A stretch of 64,000 bases of DNA from Phymatolithon calcareum (taxonomy: Eukaryota > Rhodophyta > Florideophyceae > Hapalidiales). This document shows, piece by piece, positions 52,735 through 60,896 of this stretch. The stretch lies in the NCBI GenBank assembly GCA_977006965.1, contig OZ345354.1, positions 1,240,001-1,304,000 on the forward strand. The letters run 5' to 3'. A program made the position numbers and the translations under genes. Position 1 is the stretch's first letter. The number at the start of each line of letters is the position of its first letter. A model generated the notes under the pieces. The model did not search any database and was not told where the DNA came from. It saw only the letters and a list, made by a program, of their open reading frames with translations.

Positions 52735-55700
52735 TCACCCTCGGTCAGGCCCTGAGCCGTGAGTGCGGATGAGGAGTAGGTTTCGCTCGAAATTTGCGCG
52801 CGGTACGGGTTTTGTGAACATGTCCGCGATTTGGTATATGCCCGGTATGTGCTTGGTAACAATGTTGGAACGTTGGACTTGCTCTGTTACGTAGTGGGAG
52901 CGCGTGTCAATGTGCTTGGAGCGTGTTGTAGGGCCGTTCGCTACGGTCATTGCGATCGCTGCTGTGTTATCCATGTATAGTTTGGTAGGTCCCCTAACGG
53001 GAATGCGCCATTGGTTGCAGACTTGGCGCAGCCACGTTATCACCCTTGCCGTTTCAGATGCCGCCATGTACTCTGCTTCGGTAGACGATAAGGTGACTGA
53101 CTTTTGCAGGGAGCTACGCCAATAAATCAGGTCACCTCCGTACTTTATGGCGATTCCAGTGCGTGAGTGCCTGGTGTCTTTGCAGTTTGCCCAGTCGCTG
53201 TCGGAGTATGCTGTGAGTTCTCGATCTGCATCACGGCGGTAGTGCAGTGTGGCGCCCCGTCGTCCGGCTAGGTAGCGGATAAGGTGCTTTAGTGCGGCTT
53301 TGTGGCGCCTTGAAGGGGAGTGGAGATGACGGGCAAGCTCGGCCGTGATATAGGATATTTCGTACACAACGGTGTCGGTGATGAATCGTGCAAGGCCGAG
53401 GCCTTGGTGGTACTTCTCGGTGTCATCGGGGTCTAGCGCGGGTTCATCTTCCCGCTTTGCTGTGAGGTCCGCTTTTGGATCGTATGGAAGCTTTGCTGCA
53501 TTGCACTGCTCCATGCCAAAATCGGAGAGGAGCTGGTTAATATGCTTGCGGACAGAAAGTTTAATCCCGTTCGATGTTTTCTCAACCGCGATCCCCATGT
53601 GTTGGGATACCGGACGTTGCTCCGTTACGTCCCATTGGTCCCGGAGCTTCGCCACGATGCGGTCGAGAAGGGGTGTGGAGGCGCTTGTGACCAAGAAGTC
53701 ATCAGTGTCTGCGAGCAGCCGGGCGATAGCGCCCGTGGTGGCATCCTCATAGAGGAAGGTGGCGGGCTCGGATTGAAGCTGCTTCCAACCCCAGCTTTTG
53801 AGGCAATCGTTTCGGTGGCGCTCCCAAAGATAGCCTCCATCAGGGGAGCCCATTTGTGCTCGTTGAATTAGGACAAGTTTTCCTGGTGCTGTGAAAGTTC
53901 CGTTGGCGCGGCGCGGCTGGCGCATGGTGACCCGAAAACGCGTATCGGCGGGAGCGCGTGGATAGGCCCCCGGGACGTCGACAGAACGAATATCCTCTCC
54001 GTTCAAGGCGGCGTAGGCATAGAGAAGCCGACGTGCAGTGTGCGAGGGCGACTGAGCAGCTGTGCGGAGGGGATCGAAGTGCTTTCCAGGCTTCATCAAG
54101 TCACCCCTGGCCGTGCAACGGGCGGAAAGGCCGCTGATGTAGCCGTCAGATCCCGTTTTGTAGCGGTAAGCCCAGTGTAATGGAATAGGTTCATCAGTTG
54201 GTAGGGCATCTACGAATGACCAGGCCCCGAGGCGTATACTGCGATCGATGAAAGCGTCATGAGCTTCCGCCCATTCTCGGGGGTGCGGTCCACGCAGCGC
54301 ATGTGTGATGGATCGTGGGTCTGGTGGTGGTCGGCCGCGTGGAGGAACAGTCTCTGAAGCGGCTGCAGACGGTCCGCGGAACCTAAGTGGAGGGCGTATG
54401 TTGCTTCTGGGTCGGAGCCTTGAGTGTATTTGCGTTGAATGCTCTGGTTCCGCTCTCCCCCGAGCACTCGGTTGTGCAGGATATATTTCTTTTGTGTTTG
54501 TGAGATCGATTTCCGTGGCTTGCCCGTCAGGAGATCCGTGAGCAACGGCTTGATTCAACTTCGTTCTGCGCGGCACAAAATCTGCGACACGCGCGGTAGA
54601 CAGTGCATTTGTTTTCGGATCGACTAACTCATATGTAGCCTCGTTTGGAGAGCAGAGATATCGTCGAAGAAGACCGCGAGCTTCGAGTGGGCGTAAGCCG
54701 CGTTTCTTGTTTGGGACAAAACCGTGGGTTCCAAAAGGAAGGAAGCGGTGAATTCGCGTTGGAATAGAGCGGAAGAGGATAGCAATGGGCGGCAGGAGAT
54801 TATTCGCCTTGGGAATGAGGTTCAGCTTGTCGGCGCAGTCTCGAATTGCGTGGCTCCAAAAACGCTGGGGAAGGCCACTGGCTTGTAACTGCGCTCTCGC
54901 GCACGCCTTGAGAACACCGATTGCCCTTTCAGCCTGGCCGTTCATTTGTGGCGAGTTAGGGACGGCAGTTGTGATGATTGCGCCTGTAGAGTCTGCGAAA
55001 CGACGTGGTGCTCCAGATGACAGCTCCGGAGCTCGATCAGAGTGTATGCGGAGTATTGGTCTGCGCGCTGCAAGCTGAAGTCGTCGGAATAAACGTACGA
55101 GCGCGGGACCCGCATCTGCTTTCGTTGCTGTGGGCAGTGCGCTTATGTGGCCGGACGACTTGTCCACTGCGACTGTGAAGTACTTGTTGCCCTTTATACA
55201 GCGCGACAGGGGGCCTGCTGTATCGAGGCTGACTTTTCCCAGTGGGGGTAGAGTCGATTCTGAAGGACGGTGGGGCTGACGCGTGAGCTTGGCGCGGTTG
55301 CACGGCTCGCACGAGCCGGCTGCTTTCGAAGGGTTGAATATTGACTCGAGAGTCGGGAAGGCCTGAACGAGCCTCTTGAGCGCGTCGGAGTGAACATGTC
55401 CAAATGTCTCGTGGAGCGTGGCAAGCTTTCCCGGAATCATGAAGCGGGGTTGCGGGGTGGTCATCATGGCACTGGGTGGAGGGGCGATGTCGAACTCATA
55501 CACATGGTCGCGACATGTCCCGGTCGCGAAAGAGTTGGCGGGGTCCTTTGCCGCGCTGCGGAGGACGAAGAATCGGTTCTTTCGAATCAAGATATCGAAC
55601 CGTTCGACAAGTCGTGCGGCAGAAATAAGATCCCTGGTGAGGCTAGGCACGTGGAAGGCGTTGCGTAGGGTGATTGATCTGCGAGCAGTGCGCAATACGC

Positions 55701-56736
55701 TGTCACCCATAGCGCGTGCCTTCATAAAGGCCCCATTGGCAAGGCGTATTGGCTGGAAAACGCGTAGAATTTTGTTAAAAGCGTCTGCGCTGCGGAGACA
55801 GTGATGGGATGCTGCTGTATCGAGAACGGGAGGGCAAGAAGAGTAGGACTGATCGGTGTTTACCTCGCTAGCGTTCGAAAGAAGAGAGATAATCGAGCCG
55901 GCTATTGAATTGAGCGCTGATGCACCTGCATCGGAGGAGGCTGCAGCTGCGGTCGGGCTTGCGGTGCGACCGTATGGGGGACGACGCTTTCCGCCGCAGT
56001 CTTCGTGATTGTCCATCATGCAGTGCATGCATTTGTAGTCTTTGATTGAAGTGTCAAAGGGTTTTCTACCATACCTCTCCGGTCTGTCCTTGGCCTTGTC
56101 CTGACGCGCGTCGCGCTTGATTCGGGTGGCTGTGGATTTGTGGGTGAGCTCCAGGATTTTGGAAGTTAGTTCGTGGACTTTGTCCTGTGTGACGAGTTTA
56201 GCGGACAAGAGCTCAAACTGAGACTTGAGGATGCGGGCTTCGACTGTGGACGGCAGGCCGGCTAGAAGGTCAGCGACCATTACTTCGGCCGAGGCTAAAT
56301 AGTGGTCTGGATCGGCTTCCACGATTGCGACGTGGCGAGCGTGGTGTTTGTTTACGTATTCCGAGGGTGTTCGGCAGGAATCAAAAGGCTGCACGGCGTG
56401 ACGTCGAGCCACTTTGAGGCCGTCTTTCTTGGGGACTATGGCGTTTAGAGCATTCCACACTTGGAGTGCGGTTTTTCCGCGCAGCTGGGGTAGGAATGAG
56501 GGGTGCGCAGTGAAAGCCAGAAAGGTCTTCAGTCGCGCTGCGAGTGCGATGTCTGTGTTATTTGCTGTCGCGGGTTCTTCTCGGAGTAGGTGCTGAGCAC
56601 AATGGCCTTCGGCCATAGCTTCCGCAAGGAAGCTCCATTGGGGAAAGTTGGTGCCGTCGGGTTGAAGTATGGGCATTCCAGTTCGATCCCACTGGCGAGA
56701 GTAGGCGTGAGTGGATGGGTTCATTGGGTCCCCCAT
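52735..56736 (-). CDS. Copia Gag-Pol polyprotein
   Basis: 1,333 residues from ATG 56736; the frame is open upstream to at least a GTG at 56814 (1,359 codons), so the true start is uncertain. Order: a gag-like N-terminus; a short zinc-knuckle-like CMHCMMDNHEDC; aspartic protease (LDTAASHH). Integrase follows, with an H-H-C-C finger (HETFGHVHSDALKRL ... CEPC) and catalytic blocks VSLDTAGPLS, IHSDRAPELSSG and MNGQAERAIG (D, D, E). Reverse transcriptase has VDVPGAYPRAP and active site LLADTDDFLV in place of the usual YVDD. RNase H has AYSDSDWANC and LSSTEAEYMA. Integrase before RT identifies Ty1/copia (Pseudoviridae-type). No internal stop or shift was found, so the protein is likely functional. 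Confidence 0.95.
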   Translation of the reverse strand: MGDPMNPSTHAYSRQWDRTGMPILQPDGTNFPQWSFLAEAMAEGHCAQHLLREEPATANNTDIALAARLKTFLAFTAHPSFLPQLRGKTALQVWNALNAIVPKKDGLKVARRHAVQPFDSCRTPSEYVNKHHARHVAIVEADPDHYLASAEVMVADLLAGLPSTVEARILKSQFELLSAKLVTQDKVHELTSKILELTHKSTATRIKRDARQDKAKDRPERYGRKPFDTSIKDYKCMHCMMDNHEDCGGKRRPPYGRTASPTAAAASSDAGASALNSIAGSIISLLSNASEVNTDQSYSSCPPVLDTAASHHCLRSADAFNKILRVFQPIRLANGAFMKARAMGDSVLRTARRSITLRNAFHVPSLTRDLISAARLVERFDILIRKNRFFVLRSAAKDPANSFATGTCRDHVYEFDIAPPPSAMMTTPQPRFMIPGKLATLHETFGHVHSDALKRLVQAFPTLESIFNPSKAAGSCEPCNRAKLTRQPHRPSESTLPPLGKVSLDTAGPLSRCIKGNKYFTVAVDKSSGHISALPTATKADAGPALVRLFRRLQLAARRPILRIHSDRAPELSSGAPRRFADSTGAIITTAVPNSPQMNGQAERAIGVLKACARAQLQASGLPQRFWSHAIRDCADKLNLIPKANNLLPPIAILFRSIPTRIHRFLPFGTHGFVPNKKRGLRPLEARGLLRRYLCSPNEATYELVDPKTNALSTARVADFVPRRTKLNQAVAHGSPDGQATEIDLTNTKEIYPAQPSARGRAEPEHSTQIHSRLRPRSNIRPPLRFRGPSAAASETVPPRGRPPPDPRSITHALRGPHPREWAEAHDAFIDRSIRLGAWSFVDALPTDEPIPLHWAYRYKTGSDGYISGLSARCTARGDLMKPGKHFDPLRTAAQSPSHTARRLLYAYAALNGEDIRSVDVPGAYPRAPADTRFRVTMRQPRRANGTFTAPGKLVLIQRAQMGSPDGGYLWERHRNDCLKSWGWKQLQSEPATFLYEDATTGAIARLLADTDDFLVTSASTPLLDRIVAKLRDQWDVTEQRPVSQHMGIAVEKTSNGIKLSVRKHINQLLSDFGMEQCNAAKLPYDPKADLTAKREDEPALDPDDTEKYHQGLGLARFITDTVVYEISYITAELARHLHSPSRRHKAALKHLIRYLAGRRGATLHYRRDADRELTAYSDSDWANCKDTRHSRTGIAIKYGGDLIYWRSSLQKSVTLSSTEAEYMAASETARVITWLRQVCNQWRIPVRGPTKLYMDNTAAIAMTVANGPTTRSKHIDTRSHYVTEQVQRSNIVTKHIPGIYQIADMFTKPVPRANFERNLLLIRTHGSGPDRG

Positions 56737-56918
56737 CGCGAACGGATGGCGGGTGGATGTGGTAGATGATTCCGTGGAGGATGGAGCGGTTGATGAGTCA
56801 GAGTCGGTTGGCACCTCGCGGTAGTTAGGTGGTGATTGGCTAGGGTGGCGCAGAGGCCGCTCTAGTGGGTTGGGAGGGTTAGAAGTCGTGTTGGGTGAGA
56901 GTTTTGGTTACTAACAAA

Positions 56919-56929
56919 GGCCCATAACC
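56919..56929 (-). promoter_or_regulatory. Copia primer-binding site (half-tRNA type)
   Basis: Directly after the 5' LTR the element strand reads GGTTATGGGCC. Its complement GGCCCATAACC is the anticodon arm of eukaryotic initiator tRNA-Met, not the tRNA 3' end. Drosophila copia is known to use such an internal tRNA fragment as primer. Confidence 0.8.
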
Positions 56930-57118
56930 TGTTGACTTCTCAACTCTGCTGTTTAGTTTCGGCTATCCTACGGTCTCCTACTTATAGTGCGCGGCGCCCG
57001 GAGACACCGGGAATCACTCTAAGCACTCGGGATAGCTGGTGTGTTGCCGTTGGGTCCTGCGACTAGCTCCGTAGCGTTCTGTAAGCTACATACCGCACGC
57101 GAGCTATCGCGAGTGTCA
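56930..57118 (-). repeat. Copia 5' LTR
   Basis: 189 bp, identical to 52478-52666. Confidence 0.95.
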
Positions 57119-57297
57119 GAAACAACGGTTACTTCTCGCAGACATGCGCCAAGCCGAACATCCGCAATGTTGTTGAGGCGAAGCGAAAACACATCGACAA
57201 AGCGGCTCAGTCCATGATAATTGACCTCACCGCCTGCGATGACGGAGATGGTACTTGCGACGAGGAGCTGAAGCATAGAGCATTGCGCATGAAATAA
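57119..57297 (+). pseudogene. MULE transposase C-terminal tail, downstream of copia
   Basis: This continues the frame interrupted at 52477. Across the junction the sequence gives a Cys pair (SSCGN / NGYFSQTC) typical of the zinc knuckle at MULE transposase ends. Then come NIRNVVEAKRKHIDKAAQS and a TAA at 57295-57297. It confirms that copia landed inside the MULE coding region. Confidence 0.75.
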
Positions 57298-57425
57298 ATA
57301 TTATTTTTTTGATAAGTTTATTTCTTTGGAGTGTTCTGTGTATCATAACGAGTAGTAGTTATTGCAAGGGGTGCCGATTTTGCCACCTTTTTCGGTCCAT
57401 GCAGCGAATTTCCTCGTTATATTTT

Positions 57426-57700
57426 ATTGTAAAGGTGGCTAGCTACCCAACTGGAGGTTAAATGGCACCTTGATTCTGCTCCCGCTTTTAGTTTCTTGGC
57501 TCTTGGTCTTCCTTTCTGATTCATCTGTTGTCTTCTGCGTAACTTATTCTGGTTCTTCTTGTTCGATTCTTGGTTCAATTTTCTTGATGTCAAACTATTT
57601 CTGTCTTTTCTTTTGGTTCTATTTCTTGGTTCTTGGTCTTCGGGGGAAGGAACTGCCTGAATTTCATGCTATATCATAGCTTGCTGTGATCACAGTGATC
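57426..57700 (-). mobile_element. LINE E 3' tail, target of the MULE
   Basis: The first 60 or so bases (57426-57485) are the reverse complement of the LINE D 3' end (41415-41475) with one difference seen. The MULE duplication GTTATATTTT is part of this tail. The tail's last bases (CGAAGT side) lie at about 51415-51426 beyond the MULE. The inner part (57490-57700) is CT-rich, with recurring TTCTTGGTTCTTGG on the plus strand, and has no coding similarity. Confidence 0.75.
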
Positions 57701-57973
57701 CCTCACCTTCGTAAAATTCGAGCTTATTGCACCTTATCTTGCTACTTCGGACTGCGTTTTCGAGCTTGTTCCTGATTTCCGGTCCTTCCCCCTTTCACTT
57801 GTTTTCTTCAAGCTTCAAACAGTTATAACTGTACAGTGCCCGGCTGAGTGTCCGGTTAACTCCTCTATTGTACATGCGAAGCAGGGAGTCATTAAACATC
57901 ACAGAACGCTACATGTTGGTACCAATAAACGCGAACTAAATGGCTGGTCTACTGAAGTACAGTACTCGTAGTC

Positions 57974-58846
57974 CTACTGCCATCTGATACGGCGATGCCC
58001 ATGCCTTGAACGAGCCGAGTAACCCGTTTGAGGGGTAGGCGACCGGCTCGGGTGATCGCCCAACAACGCATTCCCAAGCTTGTTCATGTAGTAGCGAAGT
58101 CCATGTCCCTTGAGGCTCTGGAATCCCTGCTTGATCATCTTGACAGGGCTAGGTAGGCCGCGCATCATGGGGTTATCGCGTGCTATTTGCCACTTCATGT
58201 CGTAGCGCGACGGGTTCTCGATGAGCCTTCCATCCGCAGACAGATATATCAACTCGCCCGCGTGTTCATATAACGGTCTCGGTGGGAGCAGCGGCACGAT
58301 GTCGGACGAGGTCGCCACACGCAGGTAACGCCCAGACCAGCGGTAGTCGATATCCTTCGCATGTGTCCGCCCCACACATGTTGGCTGTCCGAACGTAAGC
58401 ACCGCCGCGAGACGCGAGTCTTCGTCGAAGCGCAGCGCCGCCAACACGGCGCAAGCGCCGCCACGCGAGTGTCCGGCGAAGACGACCGGGGTCCTTTTAC
58501 TGGCGAGATAATACTCCAGCTCACCCCAGTACGAGTCGACCTGGTACCAGAAGCCGGCGTGCACCCAGCCGCCCATGCGCTTCTTCATCGTAGCGTTCAG
58601 GTTACCCTTATTCCCCACCCAGTCGGAGGGATTCTTGCTCCCCGGGAAGATAACAAGCATGTAGCGGCGGTGGTACAAGAGGGCAAACTGTACCGCACCC
58701 TTCCCGGTGTACGATATATGGGCGCGATAGAACTTGCCGTCACGGAGTTGTGCTTGGTATAGCAGCTCCTCCTCGCCCTCGTGCAACACGGCACTGCCAG
58801 AGAGGGCCATAACTTGAGGGACTAGGTCACGCGGTCGCAAGACCAT
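57974..58846 (-). CDS. Class-3 lipase-like alpha/beta hydrolase
   Basis: 290 residues from ATG 58846; the open frame extends to a TTG at 58894. Central fold: FALLYHRRYMLVIFPGSK, then a Gly-rich loop and VHAGFWYQVDSYWGELEYYL. The nucleophile elbow is GHSRGG (Ser127), followed by LTFGQP and VATSSDIVPLLPP (Asp182); the His is in KGHGLRYYM (His248). The complete Ser-Asp-His set at lipase-3 spacing argues for an active triacylglycerol-lipase or galactolipase-type enzyme; the substrate is unknown. No signal peptide or membrane segment is seen; the N-terminus is basic (MVLRPRDLVPQ). The tail is Ser/Arg-rich (ARSRHGHRRIRWQ). It is a paralogue of the broken copy at 49.0-49.6 kb. A long palindrome begins 22 bp upstream of the ATG. 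Confidence 0.88.
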   Translation of the reverse strand: MVLRPRDLVPQVMALSGSAVLHEGEEELLYQAQLRDGKFYRAHISYTGKGAVQFALLYHRRYMLVIFPGSKNPSDWVGNKGNLNATMKKRMGGWVHAGFWYQVDSYWGELEYYLASKRTPVVFAGHSRGGACAVLAALRFDEDSRLAAVLTFGQPTCVGRTHAKDIDYRWSGRYLRVATSSDIVPLLPPRPLYEHAGELIYLSADGRLIENPSRYDMKWQIARDNPMMRGLPSPVKMIKQGFQSLKGHGLRYYMNKLGNALLGDHPSRSPTPQTGYSARSRHGHRRIRWQ

Positions 58847-58868
58847 TTTGACTCGGTGATGTAGTCGC

Positions 58869-59041
58869 GTTGGAAGGAAGTTCGGCCTCGCCAACCAGAG
58901 CTAAATCCGGGAGTGTGCAGGGAGATGCACACAAGACTGGTATTTATTAATGCCCAATATGCCCAAATACCAGTCTTTCCCGCATCTCCCTGCACACTCT
59001 CGGTATTTAGCTCTGGTTGGCGAGGCCACTGCCTTCCAGCG
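58869..59041. repeat. Long palindrome at the lipase 5' flank
   Basis: Arms of 77 bp (58869-58945 and 58965-59041) pair with only a handful of mismatches around a 19-nt loop. Shared blocks include CCTCGCCAACCAGAGCTAAA, GAGTGTGCAGGGAGATGC and AGACTGGTATTT. The left arm contains sequence immediately upstream of the lipase start; the right arm is its inverted copy. Confidence 0.9.
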
Positions 59042-59209
59042 CTACTACATCATCGAATGGAGAAAATTTCTCCATTTTGTGGGAGTGCACGTGCATGTTT
59101 GTTAGGATTAATTGGCCAAAAAAATCAAGAATCTCGAGAATCACAATGGCGAAGCAGGCCAACAAGGCGAATTGCGAGCTCGAATCGCCGCTGAGCGCAT
59201 AGAGGACTC

Positions 59210-59392
59210 TAAGCTTTTCCGACATCCGTCCGATGTGGGTTTTTGCAGCTAGGGCCACGATATACAAGATTGCGGAAGAAGCATATATGAATGTTATACT
59301 ATGCTACAAGGCTGTAGCAACTGAAACGCATCTCCCTTACAGTCTAAAGAGTGTTACTGAGAGCGTTTAATAAATACTACTAAAAAAAAAGG
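59210..59392 (+). mobile_element. LINE 3' UTR fragment with poly(A)
   Basis: It aligns with 59925-60069: both contain CAGCTAGGGCCACGA, ACGCATCTCCCTTACAGT and ACTGAGAGCGTTTAATAAAT, then an A run. It is a 5'-truncated copy consisting of the tail only. Confidence 0.75.
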
Positions 59393-59419
59393 CCAAAAAG
59401 GCCTCTACAAGGCTTCTAC

Positions 59420-60069
59420 AAGGCTTCGTCTTCTCTGCCGTATTCAAACAACTGAAAACCGGAGAACAATACTAGCGCTCCGAATACTTGAAAGAGCGAA
59501 GGAACGAAAAAAAGTGTTTACTGGTCGTCCCAAGAGAAGTCAGACACGTGGAAGAATTGCAATGGGTCGGTCGAGACTTTCACGCAATGCTACGATACGA
59601 GCAGTTCGAGAAACCGCTGGAGCATCTCAATTGCAGAATTACAGCGAAATCTTTGAAAGAATTGCTTTTCAAGGACGAAGGAGACTCTATGGAACTCACC
59701 AGAAAGAGAAGAATACTATATGACATCCCTGAGTCAATCCCCGTGATACTAAGGCTTCCGAAAGTAGGCGGTGAAGTAGGCTTTACTGTGCAAGCGCTGG
59801 ACCACTTACTATTGTTTACCATTGTCTTCTACGGTGATATGGTATAGAAACAAGAGAGCCCAAGCAGCCTGTGATTGTCTAATGTACTCCAAGCTTTTCC
59901 TCCATTCTTCCAAGAAGAGGGTTTTTTCAGCTAGGGCCACGACAAAGAAGATACTTGAAACCTACTCGAGAATGAAGACAAGCTACAATAGACAGTAGCA
60001 GCGAAACGCATCTCCCTTACAGTATCAAGAGTGCTACTGAGAGCGTTTAATAAATCCACATTTAAAAAA
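59420..60069 (+). mobile_element. LINE, 5'-truncated, with ORF2 C-terminus
   Basis: The frame 59488-59847 encodes SLKELLFKDEGDSMELTRKR and RILYDIPESIPVILRLPKVG, the LINE C-terminal domain also seen in LINE A (DRLELNRKRKIPYDKT) and LINE C. The 3' UTR ends with the same tail as the copy just upstream and an A run at about 60060. The two lie head to tail. Confidence 0.75.
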
Positions 60070-60299
60070 AGGCTAACAAAGCCAGAACAAGACTAGGCAC
60101 CCCATCGGATGTGCAGAAGTTACAGCCTGTGATAAGACAGGGCATTTCGGCCATTCAAGCAATTCTCAAGCCGGCCGCAAGTGCGCAGCGTCATACGCCG
60201 GTAGATGAGAGTGCGAACGAAAATGGCTTTGATCGATATTTCCAAGCCCCGGTATATCCCTATTCCCATATGGTGTATGGTAATTGACCAAATTAAGAA

Positions 60300-60754
60300 T
60301 GTTGTTTTTTTTGCAACTGGTAAGTTGTTTATTTAAAGCCCTCAGTTACACTCATAAGACTGTACGGGAGCGGCTTATCACTTCTATTTCATTCTAGTAT
60401 GTCTCCACGCCCCTAGTACAGGGACTCATCATTTTCCATGTTTCCAATAATGGTGATGCTGTAGAATAGTAACGAGTCTAGTGCTTTTTCCGTCATTAGC
60501 ATGTCTTCAGGGTCCAGTTCATACTTTGCCAAATTCTTGGATAGTGTTTCCAGGTGCTGATCGGCAGTCGTCCCGAATCTTTCAGATATTAATGTCGTGC
60601 TCACTTGAGGAAATCTCCCGCTTGTGTATTTTAAGGCCAACTGTCTATGCCGCACCTTCGCGAACAGAAGGATGGCTGGGATATCTTCTGTCTTGTCGAA
60701 GGGAATTTTTCTTTTTCGTCTTGATTTGAGTCGCTCACCTTCCTTAGTAAACAA
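60300..60754 (-). mobile_element. LINE C, 5'-truncated 3' end
   Basis: The minus-strand frame 60754-60413 encodes RRKRKIPFDKTEDIPAILLF and HRQLALKYTSGRFPQV through NMENDESLY, close to the end of LINE A ORF2. The 3' end is marked by a T run at 60303-60312 (poly(A) on the element strand), preceded by TTTATTTAAAG as in LINE A. Confidence 0.85.
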
Positions 60755-60896
60755 AACGAGCTACTACGAGCGCCCCGATAGGGTCACTCAGGTTTAAACA
60801 CGAAAAGCGGTCGCGGGCGAACAGCGTTCCCTGCGGAGGTGGAAGTGACGTCAAGAGCACCCCGCGGCGCTCATTTTGAGCTGAGTTGAGAGGAAA

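Larger units (their letters stand above)
52478..57118 (-). mobile_element. Ty1/copia retrotransposon, intact and very young
   Basis: 4,641 bp with two 189-bp LTRs that I find identical base for base (TG...CA ends) and a 5-bp duplication GAAAC (52473-52477 and 57119-57123). The internal region holds one uninterrupted polyprotein frame with all copia domains in copia order. The primer-binding site abuts the 5' LTR and matches the anticodon arm of initiator tRNA-Met. Identical LTRs and an open frame imply very recent transposition and probable activity. Confidence 0.97.
51437..57415 (+). mobile_element. MULE (Mutator-like) remnant, host of the copia insertion
   Basis: Inverted termini begin GAGGAAATTCGCTGCATGG at the left (51437) and mirror at the right end (57415); similarity extends about 80 bp inward (through CTACTACTCGTTATGAT). 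The flanks are identical 10-bp copies GTTATATTTT (51427-51436 and 57416-57425), as expected for Mutator-like elements (9-11 bp). Without the copia insertion the element is about 1.33 kb. It keeps only the SWIM finger and C-terminal tail of a MULE transposase, so it is an internal deletion. It sits in the 3' tail of a LINE. Confidence 0.88.

Noticed and set aside
52904-55804. Plus-strand ORFs of 70-128 codons over the copia element
   Set aside because: Shadows of the uninterrupted copia polyprotein.
57470-57679. 69-codon plus-strand hydrophobic ORF resembling a membrane peptide
   Set aside because: Lies in CT-rich simple sequence of a LINE tail (TTCTTGG repeats); composition explains the hydrophobicity.
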